This document shows, in pieces, positions 14,994 through 24,092 of a stretch of DNA of 24,442 bases (its first letter is position 1; the number at the start of each line of letters is the position of its first letter). A program made the translations under genes and the position numbers. Origin of the DNA: CAZODA01 sp964578485 (GTDB lineage Bacteria; Bacteroidota; Bacteroidia; Bacteroidales; Marinilabiliaceae); NCBI GenBank assembly GCA_964578485.1, contig CAZODA010000047.1, positions 1 to 24,442 on the forward strand. The letters run 5' to 3'. Below the pieces are notes generated by a model. The model saw only the letters and a list, made by a program, of their open reading frames with translations. It did no database searches and was not told the DNA's origin.

Positions 14994-17900
14994 TGGTTCT
15001 GATTTCAACCAACGGCTTAATGTTTCCTTTAATACCTCAATTTTTACCGGCTTCCCAATATAATCATTCATGCCGGCATCCATACACACTTCCCTATCCC
15101 CTTTTAATACATTGGCAGTCATGGCTACAATGGGTCTGAAAAATCCAATTTCTCGCAGTTGGCGAGTTGCATCCAAGCCATTTAAAATTGGCATTTGAAT
15201 ATCCATTAGAACCAAATCTACATCAATATCTCCTTTTTTTATAAGGTCAACCGCTTCCTGTCCATTTTCTGCCAGCACCACTTTAAAATGCAGTTTTGAC
15301 AACATCTTCTCAGCAATTTTTTGATTAATGGGGTTATCTTCAACCAATAAAACACGCTTATTAAAAATTGCCTGATTTAGGATTTTATCACTCTTTAAAT
15401 GTATTACTTCCTTCTCGTGGCTGTAATTAAACAAATCATAAATGGTGGTAAATAAGGTAGAATGTTTTACCGGCTTAAAAACAATTCTATCGAACTCTTT
15501 TAATTCAGGAGAACTTGCTGCTCTACTCTCTAAGGTTAAAAGTATGGTTTTTATGTCAGGCGCCAATTTTTTAAAGGAGCTAAGACCCTTCTTTTTTATA
15601 TGATTTGCATAAAAATAATTAGTCGTAATAAGAAGATGCGTATCGGGATTTATCTTCAGCATTTCCTCGAGATCTTCAGAAGTATTAACAACTTGCGCAT
15701 CAATTCCCCAATTTTGCAACATTCTTTTTACCAACAACAATTTTGAGTCGTCTTCATCAAAAAGGATGGCATTAATTCCTTCTAATCTTTTTTTGTACCT
15801 TAATTCACTTTGATGTTTATCTTCTTTAAAAGGTAGTGTAAAGTGGAAAACTGAACCCGGGTGGGCTTCGGAAGGTGTTAAATTGGGATTAGGACTTTCA
15901 ACCCAAATTTTCCCTCCCATTAATTCAACCAGCATTTTTGAAATGCTGGTTCCTAATCCTGTACCACCATATTTTCGTGTTGTTGATCCATCGGCTTGGG
16001 TAAATGATTCAAATATTTTTTCAATTTTTTCTGCCGGAATCCCTATTCCTGAATCTTCAACATAAAAATGCAAAGTATAAATCCCATTAATATATGATTC
16101 AAGCTCTACCCTTACTATAACCTCTCCTGAATTAGTGAATTTAACAGCATTTCCTACCAAGTTGATCAGAATTTGTAATAATCGGCCTTCATCACCTATT
16201 ATTATTTGCGGTATATCTTCATCAACAAGGGCACCAACCTCAAGGGCCTTTTCGTTTGCCTTAAATGAGATCTGATCCATAAGATAATCAACAGCCATTC
16301 TAATGTCAAAAGGATGGGTTTCGATAACCATCTTACGTGCTTCAATTTTAGAAACATCAAGGATATCATTTATTATAGCTATGAGATTATCGCATGATTT
16401 AGATATTACTGAAAGTATATTTTGTTGCTCCTTATTAAGTCTAGTCCTACTCAGCAAATCAGCTGCTCCAACAATTCCATTCATTGGAGTTCGGATTTCA
16501 TGGCTCATATTTGCTAAAAATTCAGATTTTGCTTTATTAGCTTCTGCCTCTTTCATCTGCATTTCTTTTTGAGCACTGATATCCATAAATGCTTCAAGCT
16601 TCACCGACTGGTTATTCAAGCGAATAGGAATAATATTTTTAAGAATAATTCTTGAGATATTATTTTCCTTAACTGACAATCTCTCCTCAAGGGCTATCAC
16701 TTCAAGGCCCGATTTGTAATCATGATAAGTATTTTGTTGCAGGGTTTCAAACAGCTGGTAATAATCCCTTGAATTAACAAAGTTCATTGTTTCTTCAATG
16801 GTTTTAAAACCCATTATTTTTGAAGCAGTCTGATTAATCTGAATAATCTTTAAATTTTCATCAACCAACAAAATTCCTACCGGAAGATTTTCCGTAATAT
16901 TTTTCAAATTATCGATAGATTCATTTAATGATTGTGTCAGACGACGCTTTTCGGTAATATCCTCACGAATTATTATAAAATTTGATATAGTATTTTCCTC
17001 ATTAAGAACAGGTGAAATTTGTACCTTCTCCCAGTATATATTTCCTGCTTTATCTTTAGTTTCAATTTCACCTGACCAAGTATTGCCAATTTGAATTGTT
17101 GCCATTACCACTTCAGAAAAATCATAAATACCGTTATTGCTAAAGAAGTATGGACGTGTGCCTAAAATTTCTTCTTTGGTATAGCCTGTTTTAACTACAA
17201 AAGATTTATTAACATATTCGGTAATCCCTCTTGTATTGGTGATCATAATTGCAACCGGACTTTGTTCAACGGCCATTAAGAGTTTATTACTATTTTCTTC
17301 TGCTTTTTTACGAGATAAAATGATTTTGGAAATTTGATAAATTACTAAATAGGTAATTATTCCTGCAACCAAGGAGAAAAGCAAAAGACTGGTATATTTT
17401 AGCTTATTATAACGATTAAGGACATTTATGCTTGTATTATTTACCGACACAACATTACTTTGTATGTCATAAGCTATTATTCGTTCAGTTTCATATACCC
17501 TTTCAAAAACATTTTCTGCCTGTTTTAGATAAAAATTTACTGTTTCCATTATAGCAGATGCCTGATCTTCATCTGCTTCAAGGTAGCCACGCATAGTAGC
17601 TGAAATCCGAGCTGAGAGTGATTGCAGGTCCTGAATAGGGGCAAAAAGTTCTCTTATTTCTAATATACTTCCGGTATAATAATCATGATTATAGCTAATA
17701 ACTTCGGTGATTTCATCAGTAGAAGTCATATTAACTCTATTCCTGTAATAAAATCTTCCCCCCTGATCCATTATTGTAAGCACCATCAGGCTATTTTCAA
17801 CCTTTTCCTTTATTTCTGTATGTGTATTAGCAAGTTGCTGAGGATTCCTTATGGAAGGATAACTGTTGAATGCAAGTTGTATATTTAATAATTGTTCTTT

Positions 17901-18143
17901 TAAAATAAATTCAAGCTTTTGTTTTTGCTCTTGATTTCGGATCATTTGTTGATATCGGAGGGTATAATTCCTATCAAAGTAGTTTTCAATAAAAAGAATA
18001 ATGAAAATTGTAAATAAAAATATCCCCAACAATCCAAACAATTTTTGTACTATTGGTTCTCTGAGGTTTAAAAATTCAGAAATTCGCTTATAATTAAGCC
18101 TATACAGTTTAAGCCTGTAATATGATCTTTTAAAAACATTCAT
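14982..18143 (-). CDS. Hybrid sensor histidine kinase with two PAS domains and tandem receiver modules
   Basis: A 1053-residue membrane sensor. Two transmembrane helices (about 34-53 and 250-272) bracket a mainly helical periplasmic sensing domain of about 195 residues, similar in character to DAHL/four-helix sensors. PAS 1 (about 280-400) and PAS 2 (about 412-530) follow. HisKA has the H box NMSHEIRTPMNG with phospho-accepting His548. HATPase_c shows the N box INLVGNAVKF (about 660), DSGIGIP (about 697) and GGTGLG (about 726). The first receiver-like domain (about 785-900) is degenerate: at the third strand, LLITTNYF has no phospho-accepting Asp. The final receiver (about 925-1045) is intact, with EDN, LMDIQMP carrying Asp981, TAN and the late Lys. 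No DNA-binding domain or HPt is fused, so a separate partner is expected. The gene stands alone, and the stimulus is unknown. Confidence 0.93.
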   Translation of the reverse strand: MNVFKRSYYRLKLYRLNYKRISEFLNLREPIVQKLFGLLGIFLFTIFIILFIENYFDRNYTLRYQQMIRNQEQKQKLEFILKEQLLNIQLAFNSYPSIRNPQQLANTHTEIKEKVENSLMVLTIMDQGGRFYYRNRVNMTSTDEITEVISYNHDYYTGSILEIRELFAPIQDLQSLSARISATMRGYLEADEDQASAIMETVNFYLKQAENVFERVYETERIIAYDIQSNVVSVNNTSINVLNRYNKLKYTSLLLFSLVAGIITYLVIYQISKIILSRKKAEENSNKLLMAVEQSPVAIMITNTRGITEYVNKSFVVKTGYTKEEILGTRPYFFSNNGIYDFSEVVMATIQIGNTWSGEIETKDKAGNIYWEKVQISPVLNEENTISNFIIIREDITEKRRLTQSLNESIDNLKNITENLPVGILLVDENLKIIQINQTASKIMGFKTIEETMNFVNSRDYYQLFETLQQNTYHDYKSGLEVIALEERLSVKENNISRIILKNIIPIRLNNQSVKLEAFMDISAQKEMQMKEAEANKAKSEFLANMSHEIRTPMNGIVGAADLLSRTRLNKEQQNILSVISKSCDNLIAIINDILDVSKIEARKMVIETHPFDIRMAVDYLMDQISFKANEKALEVGALVDEDIPQIIIGDEGRLLQILINLVGNAVKFTNSGEVIVRVELESYINGIYTLHFYVEDSGIGIPAEKIEKIFESFTQADGSTTRKYGGTGLGTSISKMLVELMGGKIWVESPNPNLTPSEAHPGSVFHFTLPFKEDKHQSELRYKKRLEGINAILFDEDDSKLLLVKRMLQNWGIDAQVVNTSEDLEEMLKINPDTHLLITTNYFYANHIKKKGLSSFKKLAPDIKTILLTLESRAASSPELKEFDRIVFKPVKHSTLFTTIYDLFNYSHEKEVIHLKSDKILNQAIFNKRVLLVEDNPINQKIAEKMLSKLHFKVVLAENGQEAVDLIKKGDIDVDLVLMDIQMPILNGLDATRQLREIGFFRPIVAMTANVLKGDREVCMDAGMNDYIGKPVKIEVLKETLSRWLKSEPLIK

Positions 18144-18349
18144 CCTCTCACGAACTTAAATTTCATTAAAAGACTAATTATCAATGTAATTTATTCCAAC
18201 ACTCTGAATTTACTATATTTATTTAATAATAACGCAAAACTACTAAGAGCTATTGTCAGTGCTAACAGTTTATTATAATGCAAATTACTAAACAGTATCC
18301 TGAATTCCACATTTTTAGTCATTGTTTTATCGATTTTTATCAAAAAGGG

Positions 18350-19423
18350 TCATGCTTTTCTTGAAACAAAGCGTTTTTTCACCCACCGAGGGATGATAAC
18401 AGCACCAATAAACAGATATGGATAGTAACTAACCAAGCGCCACACAAAAGCCATAGCTACGCCTGTTCCGACCGGAATAAAGACGGCAAGAAATTCACGG
18501 AAAACATATTCAGCAAAGCCACTTCCACCGGGTGTAGGGCTTACCAGCATCATAATCCACATCACTAATTGTTTTCCAAAAACCAATAAATGCTCATAAG
18601 CACCAAGCCAATGGAGTCCGAAAAAGGTAATAATTAAAGCATTTACTACCCAGTAGCGTGCTGTCCAGCTAAAGAAGGTTGCTGCAAATGCCTGCATCCA
18701 TTTTTTAAAGGGCCAATTTTTAAACTCATTAGATGCAACAATCAGATCGGTTCCTGATTCATTTGCCTGGGGTCTCCATTTTCGGATGATGGGCAATTTA
18801 AAAATCCAGAGGAGTGCCCATTTCAATCCTCTTGGGTTTATGAATAAGCCGTATGACAAGATAATTATATATAATAATTTTAATGAGTAGCCTACAAAAG
18901 CTATAATAAAAAATTTATTTCTATACCATTGCAGCATCACCTCTTCGGAAGAAAGAGAGAAAATATCGTAATGTCCTATAATAAAAATTAATATGGGAAA
19001 AGTAATAATAAAATAAAGTTCGTCAAGGAAGGAGGTTACCATAACCACGGCTGTACTTCTTCCCAACCTGATTCCCTCTTTATTAATAAAAAACACAGCA
19101 ACACTTGTTCCTCCAACAGCTGAGGGGGTAATTGCTGATGCAAACTCCCATAGCATCACAATAATCAAGCTTTTCTTCCATGTCAGCACCTTATTTGTAA
19201 GTATTCGCAGGCGAACCATATATCCAAAATCTCTAATCCCCATCATTACAAAGGCAACCATGAGCCACAAAATCGACTTCATTGAAAAGTCAAGTAATGC
19301 TAAGCTTCCCGGCTGATATTCATGATATAGCATAAATCCGGTTATAGCTATTCCTATCACTATTGGTAATGCAATACGTGCAGGATGGATGCTTTTAAGA
19401 ATTTTCCCTGAATTATCTATCAT
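18350..19423 (-). CDS. UPF0104 / lysylphosphatidylglycerol synthase transmembrane-like (flippase-like) protein
   Basis: A 357-residue inner-membrane protein with about eight hydrophobic helices. It carries the two re-entrant motifs typical of the LPG_synthase_TM / YbhN-like family: AITPSAVGGTSVAVFF (about 97-112) and SPTPGGSGFAEYVF (about 300-313). In MprF this membrane module flips aminoacylated lipids. Stand-alone members lack the aminoacyl-transferase domain, as here, and most have unknown substrates, so lipid or isoprenoid-linked flipping is only an inference. It is transcribed on the minus strand between tRNA-Gly and the hybrid kinase, 206 bases from the kinase start. No operon partner is evident, and no obvious terminator follows. 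Confidence 0.88.
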   Translation of the reverse strand: MIDNSGKILKSIHPARIALPIVIGIAITGFMLYHEYQPGSLALLDFSMKSILWLMVAFVMMGIRDFGYMVRLRILTNKVLTWKKSLIIVMLWEFASAITPSAVGGTSVAVFFINKEGIRLGRSTAVVMVTSFLDELYFIITFPILIFIIGHYDIFSLSSEEVMLQWYRNKFFIIAFVGYSLKLLYIIILSYGLFINPRGLKWALLWIFKLPIIRKWRPQANESGTDLIVASNEFKNWPFKKWMQAFAATFFSWTARYWVVNALIITFFGLHWLGAYEHLLVFGKQLVMWIMMLVSPTPGGSGFAEYVFREFLAVFIPVGTGVAMAFVWRLVSYYPYLFIGAVIIPRWVKKRFVSRKA

Positions 19424-19574
19424 TGATAATTTTAAAGAGGTAAGATTTTAGACAATACTATCAAATTACAAAGGTAAGCCATTCGGCATATAAGATAAAT
19501 AGCCTTGATACTTTTAAGTATGAATAATTAATAAATTTTGTTATATAAAACTTAAAAACGACCTAAAAAAGAAA

Positions 19575-19596
19575 AAACCGGAGATCAGTCCGGTTT
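19575..19596 (-). terminator. Terminator of tRNA-Gly
   Basis: aaaccgga (19575-19582) and tccggttt (19589-19596) make an 8-bp perfect stem with a 6-base loop. On the minus strand it is followed by a T-rich run (TTTCTTTTTT), just 4 bases after the tRNA 3' end. Confidence 0.9.
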
Positions 19597-19599
19597 ACG

Positions 19600-19673
19600 T
19601 GGAGACAAGGGGAATCGAACCCCTGACCTTTTGACTGCCAGTCAAACGCTCTAGCCAACTGAGCTATGCCCCC
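19600..19673 (-). tRNA. tRNA-Gly (GCC anticodon)
   Basis: The 74-base cloverleaf has acceptor GGGGGCA/TGTCTCC with two G-U pairs, D arm AGCTCAGTTGGCTAGAGC, anticodon stem TTTGA/TCAAA with loop CTGCCAG giving anticodon GCC, and T arm CAGGGGTTCGATTCCCCTT-type. The discriminator is A and CCA is not encoded. It has its own promoter and terminator. The G-U-rich acceptor stem is slightly unusual but pairs throughout. Confidence 0.94.
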
Positions 19674-19686
19674 GTTTTTCTGAGTG

Positions 19687-19719
19687 CAAATATAATCAGA
19701 TTTCCAGAAAAAACGCAAA
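19687..19719 (-). promoter_or_regulatory. Promoter of tRNA-Gly (Bacteroidota type)
   Basis: Minus strand TTTG (19719-19716), a 21-base spacer and TATATTTG (19694-19687) fit the TTTG-N19/21-TAnnTTTG consensus. The same -7 octamer serves the tRNA-Gln gene. The remaining bases between 19424 and 19755 outside promoter, tRNA and terminator show nothing recognisable. Confidence 0.8.
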
Positions 19720-19755
19720 CTTTCAGCAAAAGGATTGTTTTTCTCCCCTTCTTTA

Positions 19756-20808
19756 TCATTTTATATTTTGTCGTCGTAACAATTTATGATGCAACTCAAA
19801 ATTATCTCCCGCAAGATTTATTGCTACCAATTCACCTTCTTCATCATAAATTTTTTCATATTTTAAATTAAAGGGAGTAAGCTTGCTAATTAACAAAGCG
19901 GCTTGTTCAAGCAGACCTTTTTTTTCTTCATTTCGAACAAGATTCAAGTCATTTAGTTCTTCAATCCGGCGGCAATTATCAAAATACATAGGCAACATTA
20001 TCCTTAAGCCTTCTTCATAACTATTAGGCATAGATTTTACTACAAGTAAGTCAGGCTTTGGGCGTGGTAACAACTCATTTTCTATCAATAATTTATTTGT
20101 TAAATTTTCTTTCTGTATCTCCAAATCTGTTTCATTTCTTGTAAGTAATTCTATTTCTGTGAGTTTTACATTTTCCTTAAGGTGAACTACATTAAGTATT
20201 TCATTATCTAGCACTTCTATTTGTGTTTCTTCAAGAGGCCATGATAAATTATTTGAATCTATCATTGCAATATCAGGGTGCATCCATTCTGTCTGCTTAG
20301 GAATATGTTGACGATAATTAAATAACACAATAATCATGGCTGCTGCAACTGCTACTTTAAGCCATGAGATCCCCTTAATATGTATTGAAACACGTCGCAA
20401 ACTTTTTTTACCGGTAAAAACTATTGCTTCGGGTTGCAATTTTAGTTTTCTAAACAAATTCAAGTCATTAAGCGCTTTAGGGGAATTATCAATGATACGC
20501 TTCAATTGCAACTGCTCATATTCATTTAGATCATTTTCGGCATCACCGACCATCAAGTAGTTATATAATGACAAATCAGAAAAGGGAGGCGCTGCCCTTT
20601 TAAGTTTAGCTTTTTCAGAAAATTCGATATCATTTGACGATAATAGCTTAAGATCAATAATCCCTTCAAGTTCTTTTTTAAGTGGAGGATTATTTTCAAG
20701 AAACTGCATAAGCAGTCTTTCTTCTTCATTTGTTAATTGTCCATCCACAAAATCAAGAAGCCATATTTCATAGTTATTTCTATCAATAAATTTTCCCTTC
20801 TCCTCCAT
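19756..20808 (-). CDS. Membrane protein, probable anti-sigma factor partner of the ECF sigma gene
   Basis: A 350-residue protein with one predicted transmembrane helix (about 148-165), giving a cytoplasmic N-terminus and a periplasmic C-terminus of about 185 residues. The N-terminal region has two related acidic helical modules: residues 14-50 (WLLDFVDGQLTNEEERLL, then FLENNPPLKKELEG) and about 82-120 (YNYLMVGDAENDLNEYEQ, then IIDNSPKALNDLNLF). The first resembles the N-terminus of Bacteroidota anti-sigma-like proteins. There is no zinc-binding HxxxCxxC and no FecR domain. It begins 4 bases after the sigma factor stop, so the two are certainly co-transcribed, and anti-sigma function is the natural inference. 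The periplasmic part is charged, without a fold I recognise. Confidence 0.72.
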   Translation of the reverse strand: MEEKGKFIDRNNYEIWLLDFVDGQLTNEEERLLMQFLENNPPLKKELEGIIDLKLLSSNDIEFSEKAKLKRAAPPFSDLSLYNYLMVGDAENDLNEYEQLQLKRIIDNSPKALNDLNLFRKLKLQPEAIVFTGKKSLRRVSIHIKGISWLKVAVAAAMIIVLFNYRQHIPKQTEWMHPDIAMIDSNNLSWPLEETQIEVLDNEILNVVHLKENVKLTEIELLTRNETDLEIQKENLTNKLLIENELLPRPKPDLLVVKSMPNSYEEGLRIMLPMYFDNCRRIEELNDLNLVRNEEKKGLLEQAALLISKLTPFNLKYEKIYDEEGELVAINLAGDNFELHHKLLRRQNIK

Positions 20809-20811
20809 ATA

Positions 20812-21297
20812 CTATAATACTATTTCTATTTTACCAATATATTTTTTCAAAAACACCCTTGCCCTGTATATATATACTTTCACCTGGCTTTCCGACAGGG
20901 CAGTAATTTCTCCTATCTCTTTATAGCTATATCCCTCATAATCGCGTAGCATAAGTACTATTTTTTGAATCTGTGGCAATTGATCCAGCGCCTTATGCAA
21001 TAGTTCATTCAAGTCGGAATATTGAACTTCAGTGCTATAATTTCTTGAGTTCCAGTCATCAATGGGCTCTATGGGCTTTTCTTTTCTAACTGTATCAATT
21101 AGTACGTGATAGGCAGTTGTAAACAAATAACTTTTACCTTTCTCCGGGTTAATACCATCTTTGTATTTCCACATTCTCTCAAAGGCATCCTGAACAATAT
21201 CTTCAGCTTTGTCCTTATCTTTAATATTTTTTAAGACAAAGCGATACACACTGTCGGCATGTTGTTCCACACATTGATTGTATTGATCCTCGGTCAT
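20812..21297 (-). CDS. ECF-family RNA polymerase sigma-70 factor
   Basis: A 161-residue sigma factor with only regions 2 and 4. Region 2 (about 10-75) includes DKAEDIVQDAFERMWKYKDG, the core-binding and -10 recognition segment. Region 4 (about 100-155) has LPQIQKIVLMLRDYEGYSYKEIGEI followed by the helix-turn-helix ALSESQVKVYIYRARVFLKKYI. It would redirect RNA polymerase to a small regulon, normally held inactive by the membrane protein encoded just downstream. Starting at ATG 21297, it is complete. A promoter was not clear in the 104 bases upstream, so autoregulation cannot be read from the sequence. No TonB-dependent receptor is adjacent, which argues against a FecI-type iron or glycan role. 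Confidence 0.95.
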   Translation of the reverse strand: MTEDQYNQCVEQHADSVYRFVLKNIKDKDKAEDIVQDAFERMWKYKDGINPEKGKSYLFTTAYHVLIDTVRKEKPIEPIDDWNSRNYSTEVQYSDLNELLHKALDQLPQIQKIVLMLRDYEGYSYKEIGEITALSESQVKVYIYRARVFLKKYIGKIEIVL

Positions 21298-21401
21298 TCT
21301 ATATTTTGAGTTATATTTGTGTGACGGATAAAGACCTTAAAAGTTACACCAACCACAAATAAGAAAGACTAAAAAACGATATCTATCGACATCCAATAAA
21401 T

Positions 21402-24092
21402 TCAGTTCATTTTTTTGAAGTTATAATTATTCCATCGTGCGGCAATTATCACAGCAATTACCACTAAAAGAGCATAATATATAAAGGACGGTACAGGAAC
21501 AGGATCTCCTCCTGCATATGAATGCATACCTGCAAGATAATAATTCACACCCAAGTAAGTCATTATTACTGAACCAAAAGTTATAAGAGATGCTGTATTG
21601 AATGCCAAGGCTCCTTTCAAACCGGGGATAAATCTTATGTGTAGCACAAAGGCATAGAGAATAATAGTAATTAAAGCCCATGTTTCTTTAGGGTCCCAAC
21701 CCCAATATCGTCCCCACGATTCATTAGCCCAAACAGCTCCAATAAAAGAGCCTATGGTTAAAAGGTATAAGCCTATGGTAAGTGCTATTTCATTAATTGC
21801 TGTTAACTCATCAATAGTAAGTTGCAAGCGCAAAACATTGGATTTTTTACGTATTGACATAATCAGCAAGTTAAGGAAGCCAAGTAGAGCTCCAAGCGAT
21901 AAAAATCCATAGCCACTAATAATAACAGACACATGCATAGTGAGCCAATTTGATTGCAGAACAGGTACTAGATTGGTGATTTGCGGATTCATTGAACTCA
22001 TATGAGCAACCATCATAACTATCCCAGCAAACAAGCCCGTTACAGGTAAAACTGCTTTACTCTTGCCTGACATCAAAAATGCAGCAAATAAAATTGCCCA
22101 TCCAACAAAAATCATTGATTCATATCCATTACTCCATGGAGCGTGACCTGCAATTATCCAACGCAAGCCTAAGCCAAAACTATGATATAAAAATCCGACA
22201 AATAACAATAATACAGCTATCCGTTTAAGCCATTTCAATTTTAGTGAGGATGAAAGCAGGGTAATAAATTGCACTATGAGCAACAAAATACCAAGACTGA
22301 AATACAAGGGCATCAGTTTGAAAAATATATTCAAACGATTATATAGCAATTCAAGTCTCTTAATTCTTTCTGTGGGTAAAATCTCTGAGGCATATTTTGT
22401 TTGATAATCACTTATACTATTCAAAATTTCTATGGCTTCCTGCTGGTTATTATTCCTTAATTCATCAAAGAACTGTGGCATAGAGGTGGCAACAAAGAGG
22501 CTGTCTTCATACGATAGAAGATGCAATTCAGAAGTAGGGCTGATCCATTTATTATTAGATTCGGCAATAGAAGGAAAAACACGATGTAAATTTCCCATCT
22601 GAATCATATAAAAAATATTAAGCTGTTCATCTATTTTAATAAGTTCCTGACTAAATTTATTGCGTTCTCCCGGATTTATTCTATATACAGCATTTACATT
22701 TTGTTGGAGCAAATATTGTCGCTTGTCATCGAAAAAGTCCGAAAAAGCAGCTTTATTTTGTGTAATTCCAAGCAGAGCTCTAATTTGAGGATCCTTAATT
22801 GTAATTAAGGGATAATTTTGCCATTCGGCCGGATTTAAAAACATTCCAAGTACTAATTGGTCGGCATTTATCCCTTTGAGTGTTTGTTTTTTCACCAATT
22901 TTGCCATTATCTCATGATGGAGCGAATTCAGCGGTTTAATTCTTCCTCCATTATCTTGAACCCATAAAGCACCAAAGGCAGCTGCCACTTTTTTATCGGG
23001 TATTGGCGGTGATTCACTTTGGATTTGTGAAAACAAAGGAGCTGCAACTGTCAAAATTATTATAGTAGCAAGTATTTTTTTTCGCTTCGAGTTTATTTCA
23101 TTAACCTTCTTATATAGTGTTCTGAAACGAGTATTCGGAGCAAATAATGACCATAGCATTCCCAAGGTCAATAAGAAATATCCGAAATACGAAATAATAG
23201 TTCCCAACCAGTCATGATTAACCGAGAGTATTGTACCTTTCTCATCATTATCATAGGAACTTTGAAAAAAACGATATCCCCTATAATTCAGTATATTATT
23301 CATAAAAATAGAATAAGTAAACTCCCGATCTTTTTCTTTATCATTTAGCAAAATTTCACTTACATAGCCGGAAGGACTTTGAGAACCCGGATATCGTTCA
23401 AGAATAAAACGATTTAAAGTAATTGTAAAAGGAAGCTCCACCGGCATAGAGCCATAGCTGAGTATCAATTCCCCATTTGGTAATTCAAGTGAAAAGGGAT
23501 CACCGGGTTTTCCTTGTTGTCCATAAACTAACATACTATGATTTATACTATCACAATTTATATCAAAAATCACCCCCTCAGGTGCAAAGCCAACACTACG
23601 TATTCTTATTTTATCCTCTTCTGTCTTCAATGTAGTCTTAACCCTGCCCGGTGAAAGAACTGAAAGGAATACCTTTTTATTATAGCTAATTATTTGATCT
23701 TTTGTATGGTATTCTGCTGTCACATAGCTATCGGAAGAAAACATTATATTTTGTTCCTCACCTTCCCTTACATGTAATAAACCTTCAAAGCCGCTGTAAC
23801 GAGTAATAGCAGCGCCAATAATTATAATAAGAAAGGAAATGTGAAACAAGAGCACAGGAATTTTAGCTTTTTGATACATGCGGAAACTAAACACATTTCC
23901 TATCATATTAAGGGCAAGCAGAAAAAAGATCAGCTCGAACCACCAGCTATTATAAACCAATGCTTTAGCGGCATAGGTACCATAATCATTTTCAATAAAA
24001 GTAGCCAGAGCCATTGCAAAGGCAAGAATTATGAACAGGCTCCCCATAAACCAAGAAGCAGAAATTGTTCGTACTAATCGTCTTAAAAACAT
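21402..24092 (-). CDS. ccsA: Cytochrome c biogenesis protein, ResB-CcsA (CcsBA) fusion, system II
   Basis: An 896-residue inner-membrane protein joining the two halves of the system II haem exporter and cytochrome c synthase. The ResB-like N-terminal half has helices at about 13-32, 50-69 and 78-97 (His84 in the third), a large periplasmic domain and a fourth helix near 290-310. A central soluble region begins with a hydrophobic segment (about 340-355) and contains AAAFGALWVQDNGGRIKPLNS, usual in Bacteroidota fusions. The CcsA half, from about 605, has several helices, MHVSVIISGYG (His near 718), the WWD haem-binding motif WGRYWGWDPKETWALI near 790, and GMHSYAGGD (His near 857). The protein is complete and implies that the cell makes exported c-type cytochromes. 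The usual nrfHA neighbours are not present, so its main client is unknown. Confidence 0.93.
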   Translation of the reverse strand: MFLRRLVRTISASWFMGSLFIILAFAMALATFIENDYGTYAAKALVYNSWWFELIFFLLALNMIGNVFSFRMYQKAKIPVLLFHISFLIIIIGAAITRYSGFEGLLHVREGEEQNIMFSSDSYVTAEYHTKDQIISYNKKVFLSVLSPGRVKTTLKTEEDKIRIRSVGFAPEGVIFDINCDSINHSMLVYGQQGKPGDPFSLELPNGELILSYGSMPVELPFTITLNRFILERYPGSQSPSGYVSEILLNDKEKDREFTYSIFMNNILNYRGYRFFQSSYDNDEKGTILSVNHDWLGTIISYFGYFLLTLGMLWSLFAPNTRFRTLYKKVNEINSKRKKILATIIILTVAAPLFSQIQSESPPIPDKKVAAAFGALWVQDNGGRIKPLNSLHHEIMAKLVKKQTLKGINADQLVLGMFLNPAEWQNYPLITIKDPQIRALLGITQNKAAFSDFFDDKRQYLLQQNVNAVYRINPGERNKFSQELIKIDEQLNIFYMIQMGNLHRVFPSIAESNNKWISPTSELHLLSYEDSLFVATSMPQFFDELRNNNQQEAIEILNSISDYQTKYASEILPTERIKRLELLYNRLNIFFKLMPLYFSLGILLLIVQFITLLSSSLKLKWLKRIAVLLLFVGFLYHSFGLGLRWIIAGHAPWSNGYESMIFVGWAILFAAFLMSGKSKAVLPVTGLFAGIVMMVAHMSSMNPQITNLVPVLQSNWLTMHVSVIISGYGFLSLGALLGFLNLLIMSIRKKSNVLRLQLTIDELTAINEIALTIGLYLLTIGSFIGAVWANESWGRYWGWDPKETWALITIILYAFVLHIRFIPGLKGALAFNTASLITFGSVIMTYLGVNYYLAGMHSYAGGDPVPVPSFIYYALLVVIAVIIAARWNNYNFKKMN

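Noticed and set aside
19756..21297. FecI-FecR type iron or glycan uptake regulation
   Set aside because: The membrane partner lacks a FecR domain and no TonB-dependent receptor or SusC/D pair is adjacent.
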